A stretch of DNA of 64,000 nt from Massilia sp. METH4. GTDB taxonomy: Bacteria; Pseudomonadota; Gammaproteobacteria; Burkholderiales; Burkholderiaceae_D. Positions 1 through 7,793 of this stretch are shown in pieces. How positions within the stretch are numbered: the first letter of the stretch is position 1; each line of letters opens with the position of its first letter. The position numbers and the translations under genes were made by a program. The notes under the pieces are model-generated. The model was not told where the DNA came from and did no database searches. It was given only the letters and a program-made list of their open reading frames with translations. The stretch is from positions 5,890,001 through 5,954,000 of the forward strand of contig NZ_CP146614.1 in assembly GCF_037094685.1 (NCBI RefSeq), read 5' to 3'.

Positions 1-40
1 CCAATCACATCAGCGGATCGGTCCCGCCTTCTATCTATAC

Positions 41-89
41 TGATCGTGAATAGATCAAGTCACACTTTGGTTTGTTCGTGAATTGATCA
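41..89. promoter_or_regulatory. Paired palindromic operator-like repeats before the porin gene
   Basis: Two copies of a 17-bp element lie 32 bp apart: 41-57 has the form TGATC-N7-GATCA, and 73-89 has TGTTC-N7-GATCA with nearly the same spacer (GTGAATA and GTGAATT). The spacing is close to three helical turns and the second copy ends 46 bp before the porin start codon. This is the arrangement expected of a repressor or activator dimer pair. Which regulator binds is not known. The link to sugar-acid control is inferred only from the gudD remnant downstream. Confidence 0.45.
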
Positions 90-135
90 GCACCTATGAT
101 CGTCTCCATAACGACACAACTCACCGGAGACGACA

Positions 136-1212
136 TTGAAACACTCGGCAGCATTCATTTTTGCCCTCGCCGGCGCCACCGCCGCCCACGCCCAAAGCTC
201 GGTATCCATCTACGGCATCGTCGATGCCGCCATCGTCGGCGAACGGGGCGGCGCGGCGGGGAACGTCACGAAGGTGACGAGCGGCGCTGCCTCCGCCTCG
301 CGCATCGGCTTTCGCGGCACCGAAGACCTGGGAAACGGCCTGTCGGCCTTCTTCACGCTCGAAACGGGGTCGAAGATCGACACCGGCGACATCGACTCGG
401 CCGGCACGATCTTCAACCGCCAGGCGTTCGTGGGCCTGAAGGGCATGTTCGGCTCGGTCGCCCTCGGCCGCCAGTACACCCCATGGCACAACACGCTGGC
501 AAGGATCGGCGACCCGTTCGGCACCGGCTACGCGGGCACGGCGAAGAACCTGTTCCCGGACTTCGGCGCCAATATCCGCACCAGCAACACGCTCACCTAC
601 GCCGCCCCCGCGAGCCGCGGCTTCGACTTCGAGCTGGCCTACAGCGCCGGCGAGCAGAGCGATTCGTCGACCGGCCGCCAGTTCGGCGGCGCCGTGGGCT
701 ACGCACGAGGCCCGCTCACCGTGCGGCTGGCGTACAACAACAAGAACACCGACACGGCGGCCACCGCGACCGCGGCCGCGGTCAACCGCGGCCTGGGCCG
801 CAACACGCTGCTCGCGGCGAACTACGACCTGGGCTGGGCCAAGCTATACGGCGCCTACGGCATCGACAAGGGCGACAACAGCACCCCGCTCGGCAATGCC
901 AACAACCCTTACAGCGGCGTGCGCCCCACTCCATCCACCGACGGCCGCTCGGCCCTGCTCGGCTTCTCCGCGCCGCTGGCCGGCGGCACGCTGATGTTCT
1001 CGGCCATGCACAAGGATGACCGCACCGCCTTCAACCAGGATGCGAACTCCTGGGGCGTCGGCTACCTGTATGCGCTGTCCAGGCGCACCGGCCTGTATGC
1101 GGCCTACGCACACATCGACAACCGCAACGGCGCCGGCTACACGGTGGCCAACAACACCGAGCCGGGCTCCGGCCATACGGGCTGGAACCTCGGCATCCGC
1201 CACACCTTCTGA
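136..1212 (+). CDS. Gram-negative porin (OmpC/Omp32-like, Burkholderiales type)
   Basis: This is an outer-membrane diffusion porin of 358 residues, the usual length for the 16-strand trimeric family. A TTG start is chosen because GGAGA lies five bases before it (126-130) and it gives a clean signal peptide with cleavage after AHA (residue 19). The mature protein opens with [12 protein letters not shown], characteristic of Burkholderiales porins. It contains the [12 protein letters not shown] stretch and ends in IRHTF, the terminal Phe recognised by the BAM machinery. A remnant of glucarate dehydratase follows 29 bp later on the same strand, so the porin may once have admitted sugar acids. That role is inference; the porin call is secure. 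Confidence 0.93.
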   Translation: MKHSAAFIFALAGATAAHAQSSVSIYGIVDAAIVGERGGAAGNVTKVTSGAASASRIGFRGTEDLGNGLSAFFTLETGSKIDTGDIDSAGTIFNRQAFVGLKGMFGSVALGRQYTPWHNTLARIGDPFGTGYAGTAKNLFPDFGANIRTSNTLTYAAPASRGFDFELAYSAGEQSDSSTGRQFGGAVGYARGPLTVRLAYNNKNTDTAATATAAAVNRGLGRNTLLAANYDLGWAKLYGAYGIDKGDNSTPLGNANNPYSGVRPTPSTDGRSALLGFSAPLAGGTLMFSAMHKDDRTAFNQDANSWGVGYLYALSRRTGLYAAYAHIDNRNGAGYTVANNTEPGSGHTGWNLGIRHTF

Positions 1213-1241
1213 ACCATGCACTACTCATCACGGGAAACAGC

Positions 1242-1403
1242 ATGACCGCCCATGTTTCCGGCGCCCCCATCGTCACCGACATGCGCGCCGTGCCCGTCGC
1301 GGGCCAAGACAGCATGCTGCCCGACCTCTCCGGCGCGCAGGGCGCCTGGCTCACCCGCGATATCGTGATCCTGACGGACAGCGGCTCACGAAGGAGCCAC
1401 TGA
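1242..1403 (+). pseudogene. gudD: Truncated N-terminal remnant of glucarate dehydratase
   Basis: This short frame encodes 53 residues. Its stretch [18 protein letters not shown], followed by [12 protein letters not shown], matches from memory the N-terminus of D-glucarate dehydratase (enolase superfamily), normally about 440-450 residues. After ILTDSG the sequence leaves the family and stops at 1401-1403, so the whole catalytic barrel is missing. The break coincides with the 3' end of the convergent prfH gene, which overlaps the last 18 bases. The simplest reading is that the porin-gudD operon was cut when the rtcB-prfH module arrived. Product loss is certain if the family call is right. Confidence 0.7.
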
Positions 1404-2048
1404 AGATCGCGCATACGCCTCCTCGATGAACCGTGGTCCGACGAAACGCTGGATCGCTTCCCCGCCGGGCCGCACCGCGTGCCGCGCACGGCGTTCGGCC
1501 CGGTCGCGCGCCACGCCGCCTTCCAGCTGTTCCTGCAGCTTCGCGTACAGCAGCGCCAGCGCGGCGGCCTTGTTGGCGCGCTGGCTGCGCGACTCGCCCA
1601 CCTTCACCGACAGGCCGCTCGCCACGTGCGTCGCGCGCACCGCCGTTTCCGTCTTGTTCACGTGCTGCCCACCAGGCCCGGAAGCGCGCATCGTGTCGAA
1701 AACGACTTCGCGCTCGAATTCGCCGGCGGGAGGCGCGAACACGGCCACGTCGAGAAACCAGTTCTTGCGAGGGTGGCGTGGCCGGAAGGGACAGGCGCAC
1801 ACCCACAGCACGGTGCCGGCCTGGGCCTCGGCGAAGCGGCGCACCGCCGCGTCGTCGCCATCAACCGACAGCAGCACCGACTGCAGCAACGACTTCAGCG
1901 TGCCGCCCTCCCCAGCCACTTCGTCGACGACGGCGGTCGAAAGACCCGCGTGCCGGGCCGCCGCATCGACATGGGCCAGCATCTTGACGACGCCGAGGCA
2001 GCATTCGGCGGGGCCCGTATTGGCGGAAATCTGGATCAGCATGGCCAT
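1386..2048 (-). CDS. prfH: Peptide chain release factor homolog PrfH
   Basis: PrfH is a stand-alone class I release factor relative, 220 residues here, that lacks stop-codon-reading domains but keeps the peptidyl-tRNA hydrolysis domain. The universal GGQ loop is visible as [13 protein letters not shown] near residue 120, followed by the Arg/Lys-rich tail ([15 protein letters not shown]). The ATG at 2048 shares its first base with the TGA of rtcB (TGATG), so the two are translationally coupled. Known biology: PrfH paired with an RtcB2-type ligase releases peptides from ribosomes whose 16S decoding centre has been nicked, after which RtcB reseals the rRNA. Its 3' end overlaps the gudD remnant. 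Confidence 0.93.
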   Translation of the reverse strand: MAMLIQISANTGPAECCLGVVKMLAHVDAAARHAGLSTAVVDEVAGEGGTLKSLLQSVLLSVDGDDAAVRRFAEAQAGTVLWVCACPFRPRHPRKNWFLDVAVFAPPAGEFEREVVFDTMRASGPGGQHVNKTETAVRATHVASGLSVKVGESRSQRANKAAALALLYAKLQEQLEGGVARDRAERRARHAVRPGGEAIQRFVGPRFIEEAYARSSVAPS

Positions 2049-3238
2049 CAGCAGCACTCCCCGCGCGTCTTGTAGGTGAGCACCGGCCGATACTCGGCAA
2101 GCACGCGCACGAGGCCGGCGCCCGCCAGGCTGTCGATGACGGTATCGATCGGTTTGTAGGCCGCTCCCGCTTCCTCGAAGACCAGCTCCTTGTCCCGGCA
2201 GATGACGCGGCTGCCGAGCGCCCCCTTCGCGGGGTCCTTCAGCATGCCCGTCTTTTCCAGGCGCCCGCGGCAATCGGCGCGCTGCCACTTGCGCCCCGCG
2301 CCATGCGCCAGCGAACCGAGGCTCGCAGCGGCCGCCCCGGCGACGGGGGCGACGAGGTAGCTCAGCGCATCGCGCGAGCCGGGGATCAGGATCGCCGCAC
2401 CGGCCATCGGCGTCGCCCCTTTCCGGTGGGTCCAGCCGGCCGTACCGTCGAAGGATTCGAAGGTGACCGTATTGTGATTGACGTCCAGCTCGCGGACGGC
2501 GCTCGCTCCGAGCCGCACGCAGATGCGCGCCGCGATGAGGCAACGGTTCAGTTCCGCGAACGCCACCGCTGCCGCATGGCGGGCCAGGTAGGCTTGCGCG
2601 GCGGGGCTGCCTTCCGCCAGCCCGGCATGGCCAAAGGCGTCGACGTGTTCGCGCAGGATGCTTTCGCCCAGCCCGCGTGACCCGCTGTGCACGACGAGGT
2701 TGAGGCGCTTCGGGTCGGCCAGCGCGGCGGGCGCGTCACCGTCCACCACGCGCTCCACGCGCTGCAATTCGGCGAAGTGGTTACCCCGGCCGATCGTGCC
2801 GGCCGAGCGCATGTGCCGCGTATCGAGCCCGGCGGCGGCAAGGGCCGCCTCGACGGCATCGCGCTGCGCGGCGATGGCCGGGAACGCGTCGGCGATCCTG
2901 GCATGTTCGGCATCGTCGACCACGCCGTCGAGGTTGCCGATCTGGCGATCCAGCTTGTCCAGCTTGATTTTCGCGGTTGGCAGGTCCGTGCTCCACACGG
3001 ACACGCCGCAGCCGATATCGTTACCCACCAGCGCGGGATAGAAGTGCCCGGCGCTGAAGAACGCCGCGCCGACCGGATAGCCGCGGCCCGGATGCAGGTC
3101 GGGCATGCCGACCGCGCGGACCATGCCGGGCAGTTGCGTAGTCTTGATCAGTTGCTGGATGGCCGCCCCTTCCAGCCAGAGGCGTGGAGAGGCGATGACG
3201 GTTGCGCGCTCGGCAACCGTCGAGATGTTATTTACCAT
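2048..3238 (-). CDS. rtcB: RtcB-type RNA 3'-phosphate/5'-OH ligase (PrfH-linked)
   Basis: This is a GTP- and Mn-dependent RNA ligase of 396 residues that joins 2',3'-cyclic phosphate or 3'-phosphate ends to 5'-OH ends. Family motifs are present in order: MPDLHPGRGYPVGAAF, GNDIGCGVSVW (metal-binding Cys), GRGNHFAELQ, HSGSRGLG, VNHN, HRKGATPM, and SLAHGAGRKW, which holds the guanylylated His. Length and coupling to prfH fit the RtcB2 subgroup that repairs nicked 16S rRNA rather than the rtcA-linked enzyme. The start codon has GGGAAA upstream, inside a potential hairpin. A rtcR gene is not seen nearby. Confidence 0.93.
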   Translation of the reverse strand: MVNNISTVAERATVIASPRLWLEGAAIQQLIKTTQLPGMVRAVGMPDLHPGRGYPVGAAFFSAGHFYPALVGNDIGCGVSVWSTDLPTAKIKLDKLDRQIGNLDGVVDDAEHARIADAFPAIAAQRDAVEAALAAAGLDTRHMRSAGTIGRGNHFAELQRVERVVDGDAPAALADPKRLNLVVHSGSRGLGESILREHVDAFGHAGLAEGSPAAQAYLARHAAAVAFAELNRCLIAARICVRLGASAVRELDVNHNTVTFESFDGTAGWTHRKGATPMAGAAILIPGSRDALSYLVAPVAGAAAASLGSLAHGAGRKWQRADCRGRLEKTGMLKDPAKGALGSRVICRDKELVFEEAGAAYKPIDTVIDSLAGAGLVRVLAEYRPVLTYKTRGECC

Positions 3239-3244
3239 GGATTT

Positions 3245-3269
3245 CCCGTATTCATATCGGAATACCGGG
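3245..3269 (-). promoter_or_regulatory. Hairpin covering the rtcB ribosome-binding region
   Basis: The arms CCCGTATTC (3245-3253) and GAATACCGGG (3260-3269) pair around a six-base loop, with one bulged C. On the rtcB transcript the proximal arm contains the GGG of the GGGAAA Shine-Dalgarno-like sequence, 7 bases before the ATG. Folding could therefore hold rtcB-prfH translation down; alternatively the palindrome is a protein operator. Function is inferred from position only. Confidence 0.45.
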
Positions 3270-3303
3270 AGCGGGACGAACGCGAAAGTGCTGTTGGCGA
3301 CTT

Positions 3304-3406
3304 AGAGCGCCTAACAAAACCCGCAGGGCAAGGCGCGGCGTCGAAGACAGTACACCTGTACGGCGAGACGCTGCAACGCAGCCATGGGGGTTTTGTTAGG
3401 CGCTCT
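3304..3406. repeat. MITE-like palindromic element with 19-bp perfect inverted ends
   Basis: The ends are AGAGCGCCTAACAAAACCC (3304-3322) and its exact reverse complement (3388-3406). The 103-bp unit is an imperfect palindrome throughout and is centred on GTACACCTGTAC (3350-3361). CTTAG occurs at both outer borders (3301-3305 and 3405-3409), overlapping the ends, so a short target duplication is possible. It encodes nothing and would form a long hairpin. It lies 65 bp before rtcB and at the last codon of the 19-residue frame upstream. It resembles small non-autonomous elements or REP-type repeats; no second copy was seen in this window. Confidence 0.7.
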
Positions 3407-3465
3407 TAGTGCGCGACGACACCGACCCGGAGTGCAAAGGCTTGGTGCTTGGGTGCGAACTGCAT
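3406..3465 (-). CDS. Possible 19-residue peptide, perhaps truncated by the palindromic element
   Basis: A very strong ribosome-binding site (AAAGGAGG, 7 bases before ATG) precedes a 19-codon frame, MQFAPKHQAFALRVGVVAH. The TAA stop is built from the first base of the MITE-like element and two flanking bases, so the frame may have been longer before insertion. It lies 89 bp downstream of the siderophore receptor on the same strand. I do not recognise the peptide. The ribosome-binding site argues for real translation; a leader peptide or an N-terminal remnant are both possible. Confidence 0.4.
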   Translation of the reverse strand: MQFAPKHQAFALRVGVVAH

Positions 3466-3554
3466 GTTTGCCTCCTTTCGTGGGTCAGTGGTTGGTGGGA
3501 CGCGAAGGATAACAACTTTATATCGGGAACACAAGCGCCGCCCGGCGCCTGTGC

Positions 3555-5669
3555 TCACAGGTCGACAGCAGCCGACAGCATGACAGTGCGCGGCGCGCCC
3601 TGCACGATGGCCCCGTACGACGCCACGCCCGACCAGAAGCGCCGGTCCGCCACATTGAGCATCGCGGCGCGCAGCGTCATGTTCCTGCCGGCAAACGCGG
3701 TGCGGTAACGCGCCCCCAGGTCGATGCGGGTCCAGGCCGGAATGTCTTTCGTGTTGGCCTGGTTCACGTACTGCCGGCCGGTTCGCGCCACGCTGCCCGT
3801 CAACGTCAGCGCCGGCACGCCGGCATCCCACTCGACGCCCAGATTGGCTTGCGCGGCCGGTACGCCGACGGGCCGCTTGCCGCGCGTCGCCGCGCTATTG
3901 GTGCGCGTCAGCTCGGCGTCGATGAAGGTGGCGCCGCCCGTGAGGCGCAGGCCCGCCGCGCCTTCGCCGAACAGCGCCAGCTCCAGGCCCCGGTTACGCT
4001 GTTCGCCATCCACGCCATAGACGGTACCGGTCAATTGCCCGCTGGGCTTCTCGATGCGGAAGGCGCTCACCGTGCCGGCCAGGCCGCCACGCTCCAGCTT
4101 CACGCCGACTTCGTTCTGCCGCGACCGGTACGGCGCGAACATCTCGCCCGCGTTGCTCGCGGTCGGCGGCGCCGTATCGCCCTTGCTCAAGCCCTCGATA
4201 CGGTTGGCGTAGACGGACAGCCAGGGCAAGGCCCGGAACGCGGCGCCGGCCATCGGCGTGGTGGCACGGCGGTCGTAGCGCGCGGTCGTGGCCCCTGCCG
4301 CGCTGAAGTTTTCCGACTCGACCTGCTGGCGGCGCACGCCGAGCATCACGAGCAGGCGGCCGTCCAGCGCCGTCATCGTGTCGGCCAGCGCCGCGCCGGA
4401 CAGCGTCGTCGCCGAAATCCTGGGCACGGTCGCGGGTGCGGCCACGGCTTGCGCCGGCTGCTCGCGCGGCGAGTACAGGTTGGAGAACATCGGCGTGCCG
4501 CTGACGGAGGCACGATCCAGCTCGTCGTCGTAGCGGCTGGCCTGCAGCGTCACCGCATGCCGCACGGTACCGGTGGCGAAGGCGGTGCGCAGGCCGCCGT
4601 CGACGGTCGAGCGCTCCACGCGCAACCGGAAGTTATCGGGCGTGACACGCGTATTGCCCGCCGCGTCGAGGATGGTCGGCGTGCCGAACAGGCGCGCTAC
4701 GCGGGTGCGTGCGCCGCCCGCGCTGGCAAACACGGTGAGATGGTCGGCGACGCGGTACTCTCCCCGCAGCAGCACGGAGCGGTCTTCGATCCGCGACCAC
4801 TCCCAGGCCTGGGTGACGTTGCGCCGCCCTGCCGGCGCGGCCGGCACGGCCACGCCGGCCGCGGCCAGGAAGGGGCGCGAAGGCGCGTCGAAGCGCTCCG
4901 TCTGCGCCAGCGCGTCGAGCGTCACCCGCAGCCGCTCGCCCTGGTAGTCGAGCGCCAGCGCGCCAACGTCGGCATTGCGGTGCTGGCGGTCGAGCGGCGT
5001 GTCGCCCTGGCGGTGGCTGCCGTTTACGCGCACGCCGAACTGGCGCGCGGCACCGAAGCGCTTGCCCACATCGGCGTGCACGCCGGCCTGCGTGTCGGAG
5101 GCATATTCGAAGCTTACGCGCGCCAGGTCACGCTCGCCCGCCCGCTTGGGCACGATATTGACAACGCCGCCGATGCCGCTGTTCGGCGACATGCCGTACA
5201 GCAGCGCCGCCGGGCCCTTGATGACTTCGATGCGCTCCGCGTAGTCGGCGAACACGCGGTAATTCGGCGCCACGCCGTATTGCCCGTCCAGCGCGATCTC
5301 GCCCACATTGCCCTCGCCGATCGCGAAGCCGCGGATGAAGAAGGCATCGAGGATGCCGCCGGCCTGGCCGGTGGCGCGCACCGAGGGATCGCGCGCCAGC
5401 ACGTCGGCCACCGCGACGGCCTGCTGGTCGGCGATGGCCTGCGCGGTGTAGCTGGTGACGCTGAAGGGCGCCATCGCCACGTCCACGTCGCCGAGCATGC
5501 CGGCCCGCGCGGTGCGCGCCAGCTGGCCGCCGGCATGGCTGTCCTCGCGCGCGGCGCTGACCGTGACCTGCGGCAGGGTTTCCTCGGCCGGCGTGGCGGG
5601 CTGGGCATAAGCCCCACTCCCCGCCGCCAGCGCCGCGAAGGCGATGACTTGACTGAACGTTGCTTCCAT
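3555..5669 (-). CDS. TonB-dependent siderophore receptor
   Basis: This is an outer-membrane, energy-coupled transporter for a ferric siderophore, 704 residues, typical of the FhuE/FoxA/FcuA-like group. A signal peptide (cleavage near AYA-Q, residue 23) is followed by a TonB-box-like segment (LPQVTVSAA). The plug domain (about 60-175) has the FFIRGF, ERIEVIKGPAALLYG and GGVVNIVPKRA stretches diagnostic of siderophore receptors, and the 22-strand barrel follows. GGGAG precedes the ATG and a Fur box sits just upstream, so expression should rise under iron starvation. The cognate siderophore cannot be told from sequence, and no synthesis or inner-membrane transport gene is adjacent. Confidence 0.92.
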   Translation of the reverse strand: MEATFSQVIAFAALAAGSGAYAQPATPAEETLPQVTVSAAREDSHAGGQLARTARAGMLGDVDVAMAPFSVTSYTAQAIADQQAVAVADVLARDPSVRATGQAGGILDAFFIRGFAIGEGNVGEIALDGQYGVAPNYRVFADYAERIEVIKGPAALLYGMSPNSGIGGVVNIVPKRAGERDLARVSFEYASDTQAGVHADVGKRFGAARQFGVRVNGSHRQGDTPLDRQHRNADVGALALDYQGERLRVTLDALAQTERFDAPSRPFLAAAGVAVPAAPAGRRNVTQAWEWSRIEDRSVLLRGEYRVADHLTVFASAGGARTRVARLFGTPTILDAAGNTRVTPDNFRLRVERSTVDGGLRTAFATGTVRHAVTLQASRYDDELDRASVSGTPMFSNLYSPREQPAQAVAAPATVPRISATTLSGAALADTMTALDGRLLVMLGVRRQQVESENFSAAGATTARYDRRATTPMAGAAFRALPWLSVYANRIEGLSKGDTAPPTASNAGEMFAPYRSRQNEVGVKLERGGLAGTVSAFRIEKPSGQLTGTVYGVDGEQRNRGLELALFGEGAAGLRLTGGATFIDAELTRTNSAATRGKRPVGVPAAQANLGVEWDAGVPALTLTGSVARTGRQYVNQANTKDIPAWTRIDLGARYRTAFAGRNMTLRAAMLNVADRRFWSGVASYGAIVQGAPRTVMLSAAVDL

Positions 5670-5682
5670 GGGCTCCCTAGTG

Positions 5683-5698
5683 AATGAGAATCATTATC
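5683..5698 (-). promoter_or_regulatory. Fur box before the siderophore receptor
   Basis: AATGAGAATCATTATC matches 15 of 16 bases of the core of the Fur consensus (GATAATGATAATCATTATC). It lies 14-29 bases upstream of the receptor start codon, the expected place for iron-dependent repression. A second AT-rich stretch (5700-5715) may extend the site. Confidence 0.85.
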
Positions 5699-5775
5699 AA
5701 ATGATCTTATCATAAGGACAAGCCTTCGGGAATGGCCCGGCCGTTCTCAGCCGGGCAACCTGGCAGCCGGGCGCT

Positions 5776-6585
5776 TCAGCGCGGCAACGCCAGCAGCCCG
5801 TCGTCGACGATCGCCACGGCCCGCGTCCAGCCGGCCGAACCGCGCCGCACCTTGTGCGGGAAGCAGCTGATGAAGAATCCGTGCGGCGGCAGCGCTTCGA
5901 GGTTGTGCAGCTTCTCGAGGTGGCAGTAGCCGATGTCGCGGCCGGCCTTGTGGCCTTCCCAGATCAGCGACTTGTCGCCGGTTTCCGCGATCTTCTTCGC
6001 CGTGTACGAGAACGGCGCATCCCAGCTCCAGGCATCGGTGCCGGTCAGTCGCACGCCGCGCTCGAGCAGGTACATCGTGGCTTCATACCCCATGCCGCAA
6101 CCGGCGGAGACGAAGTCGTTGTGGCCGTAGCGGCTGCCTGCACGGGTGTTCACGACCACGATGTCCAGCGGTTGCAACATGTGGCCGATGCGGGCCAGCT
6201 CCGCTTCCACGTCCCCCGCGGTGGCCACGTAGCCATCGGGGAAATGGCGGAAATCGAGCTTTACTCCGGGCTGGAAGCACCATTCCAGCGGCACCTCGTC
6301 GATCGTGATCGACGGCTTCTTTTCGCCGGTCTTCGCATCCATCGTCGAATGGAAGTGGTATGGCGCGTCCAGGTGGGTGCCGCTGTGCGTCGTCATCGTC
6401 ACCCACTCGGCGGCGGCAGCTTCGCCATCCGGATAATCGTCGGCGTTCGTACCGGGGATCATGGCCATGAATTCGTGCAGCGTGTCCGTGTGCTTCTGGT
6501 AAGTGATCTTCGGCGCCAGCGGCGGCGGGTCGGACAGTACTTCGTTTTCGAGGTAGATGGAAAGGTCGATGAAGCGGCGCGGCAT
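5776..6585 (-). CDS. Metal-dependent cyclase/amidohydrolase family protein
   Basis: This is a member of the kynurenine formamidase/isatin hydrolase (cyclase) superfamily, 269 residues. The signature HxGTHxDxPxH is present as THSGTHLDAPYHF with metal ligands His67, His71, Asp73 and His77; DIVVVNTRAG and the C-terminal SCFPHKVRRGSAGW are also family-like. AGGAGA supports the ATG at 6585, and longer upstream frames lack a ribosome site. It is separated by 200 bp from the aromatic gene set that runs the same way and shares a 13-bp motif with that operon's leader, so it probably works in the same pathway, opening or hydrolysing a cyclic amide or lactone. The substrate is unknown. Confidence 0.85.
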   Translation of the reverse strand: MPRRFIDLSIYLENEVLSDPPPLAPKITYQKHTDTLHEFMAMIPGTNADDYPDGEAAAAEWVTMTTHSGTHLDAPYHFHSTMDAKTGEKKPSITIDEVPLEWCFQPGVKLDFRHFPDGYVATAGDVEAELARIGHMLQPLDIVVVNTRAGSRYGHNDFVSAGCGMGYEATMYLLERGVRLTGTDAWSWDAPFSYTAKKIAETGDKSLIWEGHKAGRDIGYCHLEKLHNLEALPPHGFFISCFPHKVRRGSAGWTRAVAIVDDGLLALPR

Positions 6586-6645
6586 GCGGGTCTCCTGTGG
6601 TTTGTGGGCGCAGCGTAGCGCCTGGCGCCGTGTGGGGGAAGCCGA

Positions 6646-6658
6646 TTCCATGGATGCC
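6646..6658. promoter_or_regulatory. Operator-like half site shared with 11610-11632
   Basis: TTCCATGGATGCC here is identical to 13 of the 23 bases of the palindrome before the alpha/beta hydrolase gene when that is read on the other strand. It begins 61 bp upstream of the cyclase start codon, against 71 bp for the other site. The local context also has GCCGAT/ATCGGC arms (6641-6646 and 6663-6668). A common regulator for both transcription units is inferred. Confidence 0.4.
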
Positions 6659-6785
6659 AGGCATCGGCGGGATTGATAGCCGGCCCGGCGGCAGGCGCGC
6701 GGGCGCAGGGCACGGCGGCGCCGATAACGCGCATCGCGAGAGGCGTGGTTATTTGCCGGCACCGCGCTGCTCATGCATGCCGCCT

Positions 6786-7772
6786 CTACTCCGGCAGCCG
6801 CGCGGCGACAACGCGCTGGTCGATCACGCCGAACGGGGTATTGCCGGCGGCGTCGCGCGCAGCCATCCACACGCGGTCGCCGAATCGCATGAATTCCGTG
6901 CGCGGTTCGCCGTGCTCGATGATCTCGATAACGCGGCGCTCGGCGATGCAGGCCGAGCCCACGGAACGGTCCTCGTTCGACACGGTGCCGGAACCCAGCA
7001 CGGTACCGGCGGACAGGCGCCGTGTACGCGCCGCATGCGCCAGCAGTTCGCCGAAACCGTAATTCATCTCCCGGCCGTTCGGATTGCCGAACCAGCTGTC
7101 GTTCCAGCGCACGTGCAGGTCCAGCTTTACCCTGCCGCCGGACCATGCATCGCCCAGTTCATCGGGCGTGACCGCCACCGGCGCGAAGCTCGTCGACGGC
7201 TTGCACTGGAAGAAGCCGAAGCCCGTCTTCATCTCGCGCGGGCCCAGCTTGCGCAGGCTCCAGTCGTTGATCTGCACCAGCAGGCGAACCTGCGCCAGCG
7301 CGGCCTGGGGGCTGGCGCCCATCGGTACCGGCCCGGTGATCACGCCGAACTCGCCCTCGAAGTCGATGCCCAGCGCCTCGTCCGGCATGGGCACGTCGTC
7401 GCGCGGGCCGAGGAAATCGTCGGAGGCGCCCTGGTACATCACGGGAATCGTCTCGAAATCCGGGATCGGCTCCGTGTTGAACGCGCGCTCCATCAGCCGG
7501 CCGTGGTTCAGGAACGCCGAGGCGTCGCACCATTGCCAGGTGCGCGGCAACGGGGCGGTGCAGGCCGCGGGGTCGAAGGCGAAGCTTTCCACTTCGCCGG
7601 CGCTCAGCCGGTCGTACAAGCTTTGCAGCGGTGCCTGGACCGCGTCCCAACGCTCGACGGCATCGAGCAGGCTGGCGGCGATGCTGCCGGCGGGCGTGGC
7701 CCGTGCGAGATCGCGCGAGACGACAACGAGCGTGCCGTCAGGGTGATCCGATCTCAGTGTGGCAAATTTCAT
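6786..7772 (-). CDS. Fumarylacetoacetate hydrolase family protein
   Basis: This FAH-fold hydrolase of 328 residues normally splits C-C bonds in acylpyruvates or related beta-dicarbonyl ring-fission products. Visible motifs are FEGEFGVITG (metal-binding acidic cluster), INDWSLR, FQCKPSTSFAP, the VRWNDSWFGNPNG segment and GTVLGSGTVSNED. An excellent ribosome site (AGGAGGAAGA) fixes the ATG at 7772. It is the last gene of an apparent five-gene operon and lies 21 bp after the monooxygenase. Given its neighbours, it probably hydrolyses a late intermediate of aromatic ring breakdown; the exact substrate is not predictable. Confidence 0.88.
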   Translation of the reverse strand: MKFATLRSDHPDGTLVVVSRDLARATPAGSIAASLLDAVERWDAVQAPLQSLYDRLSAGEVESFAFDPAACTAPLPRTWQWCDASAFLNHGRLMERAFNTEPIPDFETIPVMYQGASDDFLGPRDDVPMPDEALGIDFEGEFGVITGPVPMGASPQAALAQVRLLVQINDWSLRKLGPREMKTGFGFFQCKPSTSFAPVAVTPDELGDAWSGGRVKLDLHVRWNDSWFGNPNGREMNYGFGELLAHAARTRRLSAGTVLGSGTVSNEDRSVGSACIAERRVIEIIEHGEPRTEFMRFGDRVWMAARDAAGNTPFGVIDQRVVAARLPE

Positions 7773-7793
7773 TCTTCCTCCTCGATAGTTGCA

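Noticed and set aside
1386-2543. 385-codon reading of prfH extending into rtcB
   Set aside because: The extra 165 residues are an out-of-frame reading of rtcB. The ATG at 2048 overlapping the rtcB stop is the normal coupled start.
3849-5687. 612-codon plus-strand open frame
   Set aside because: It is antisense to the TonB-dependent receptor; no ribosome site and low-complexity composition.
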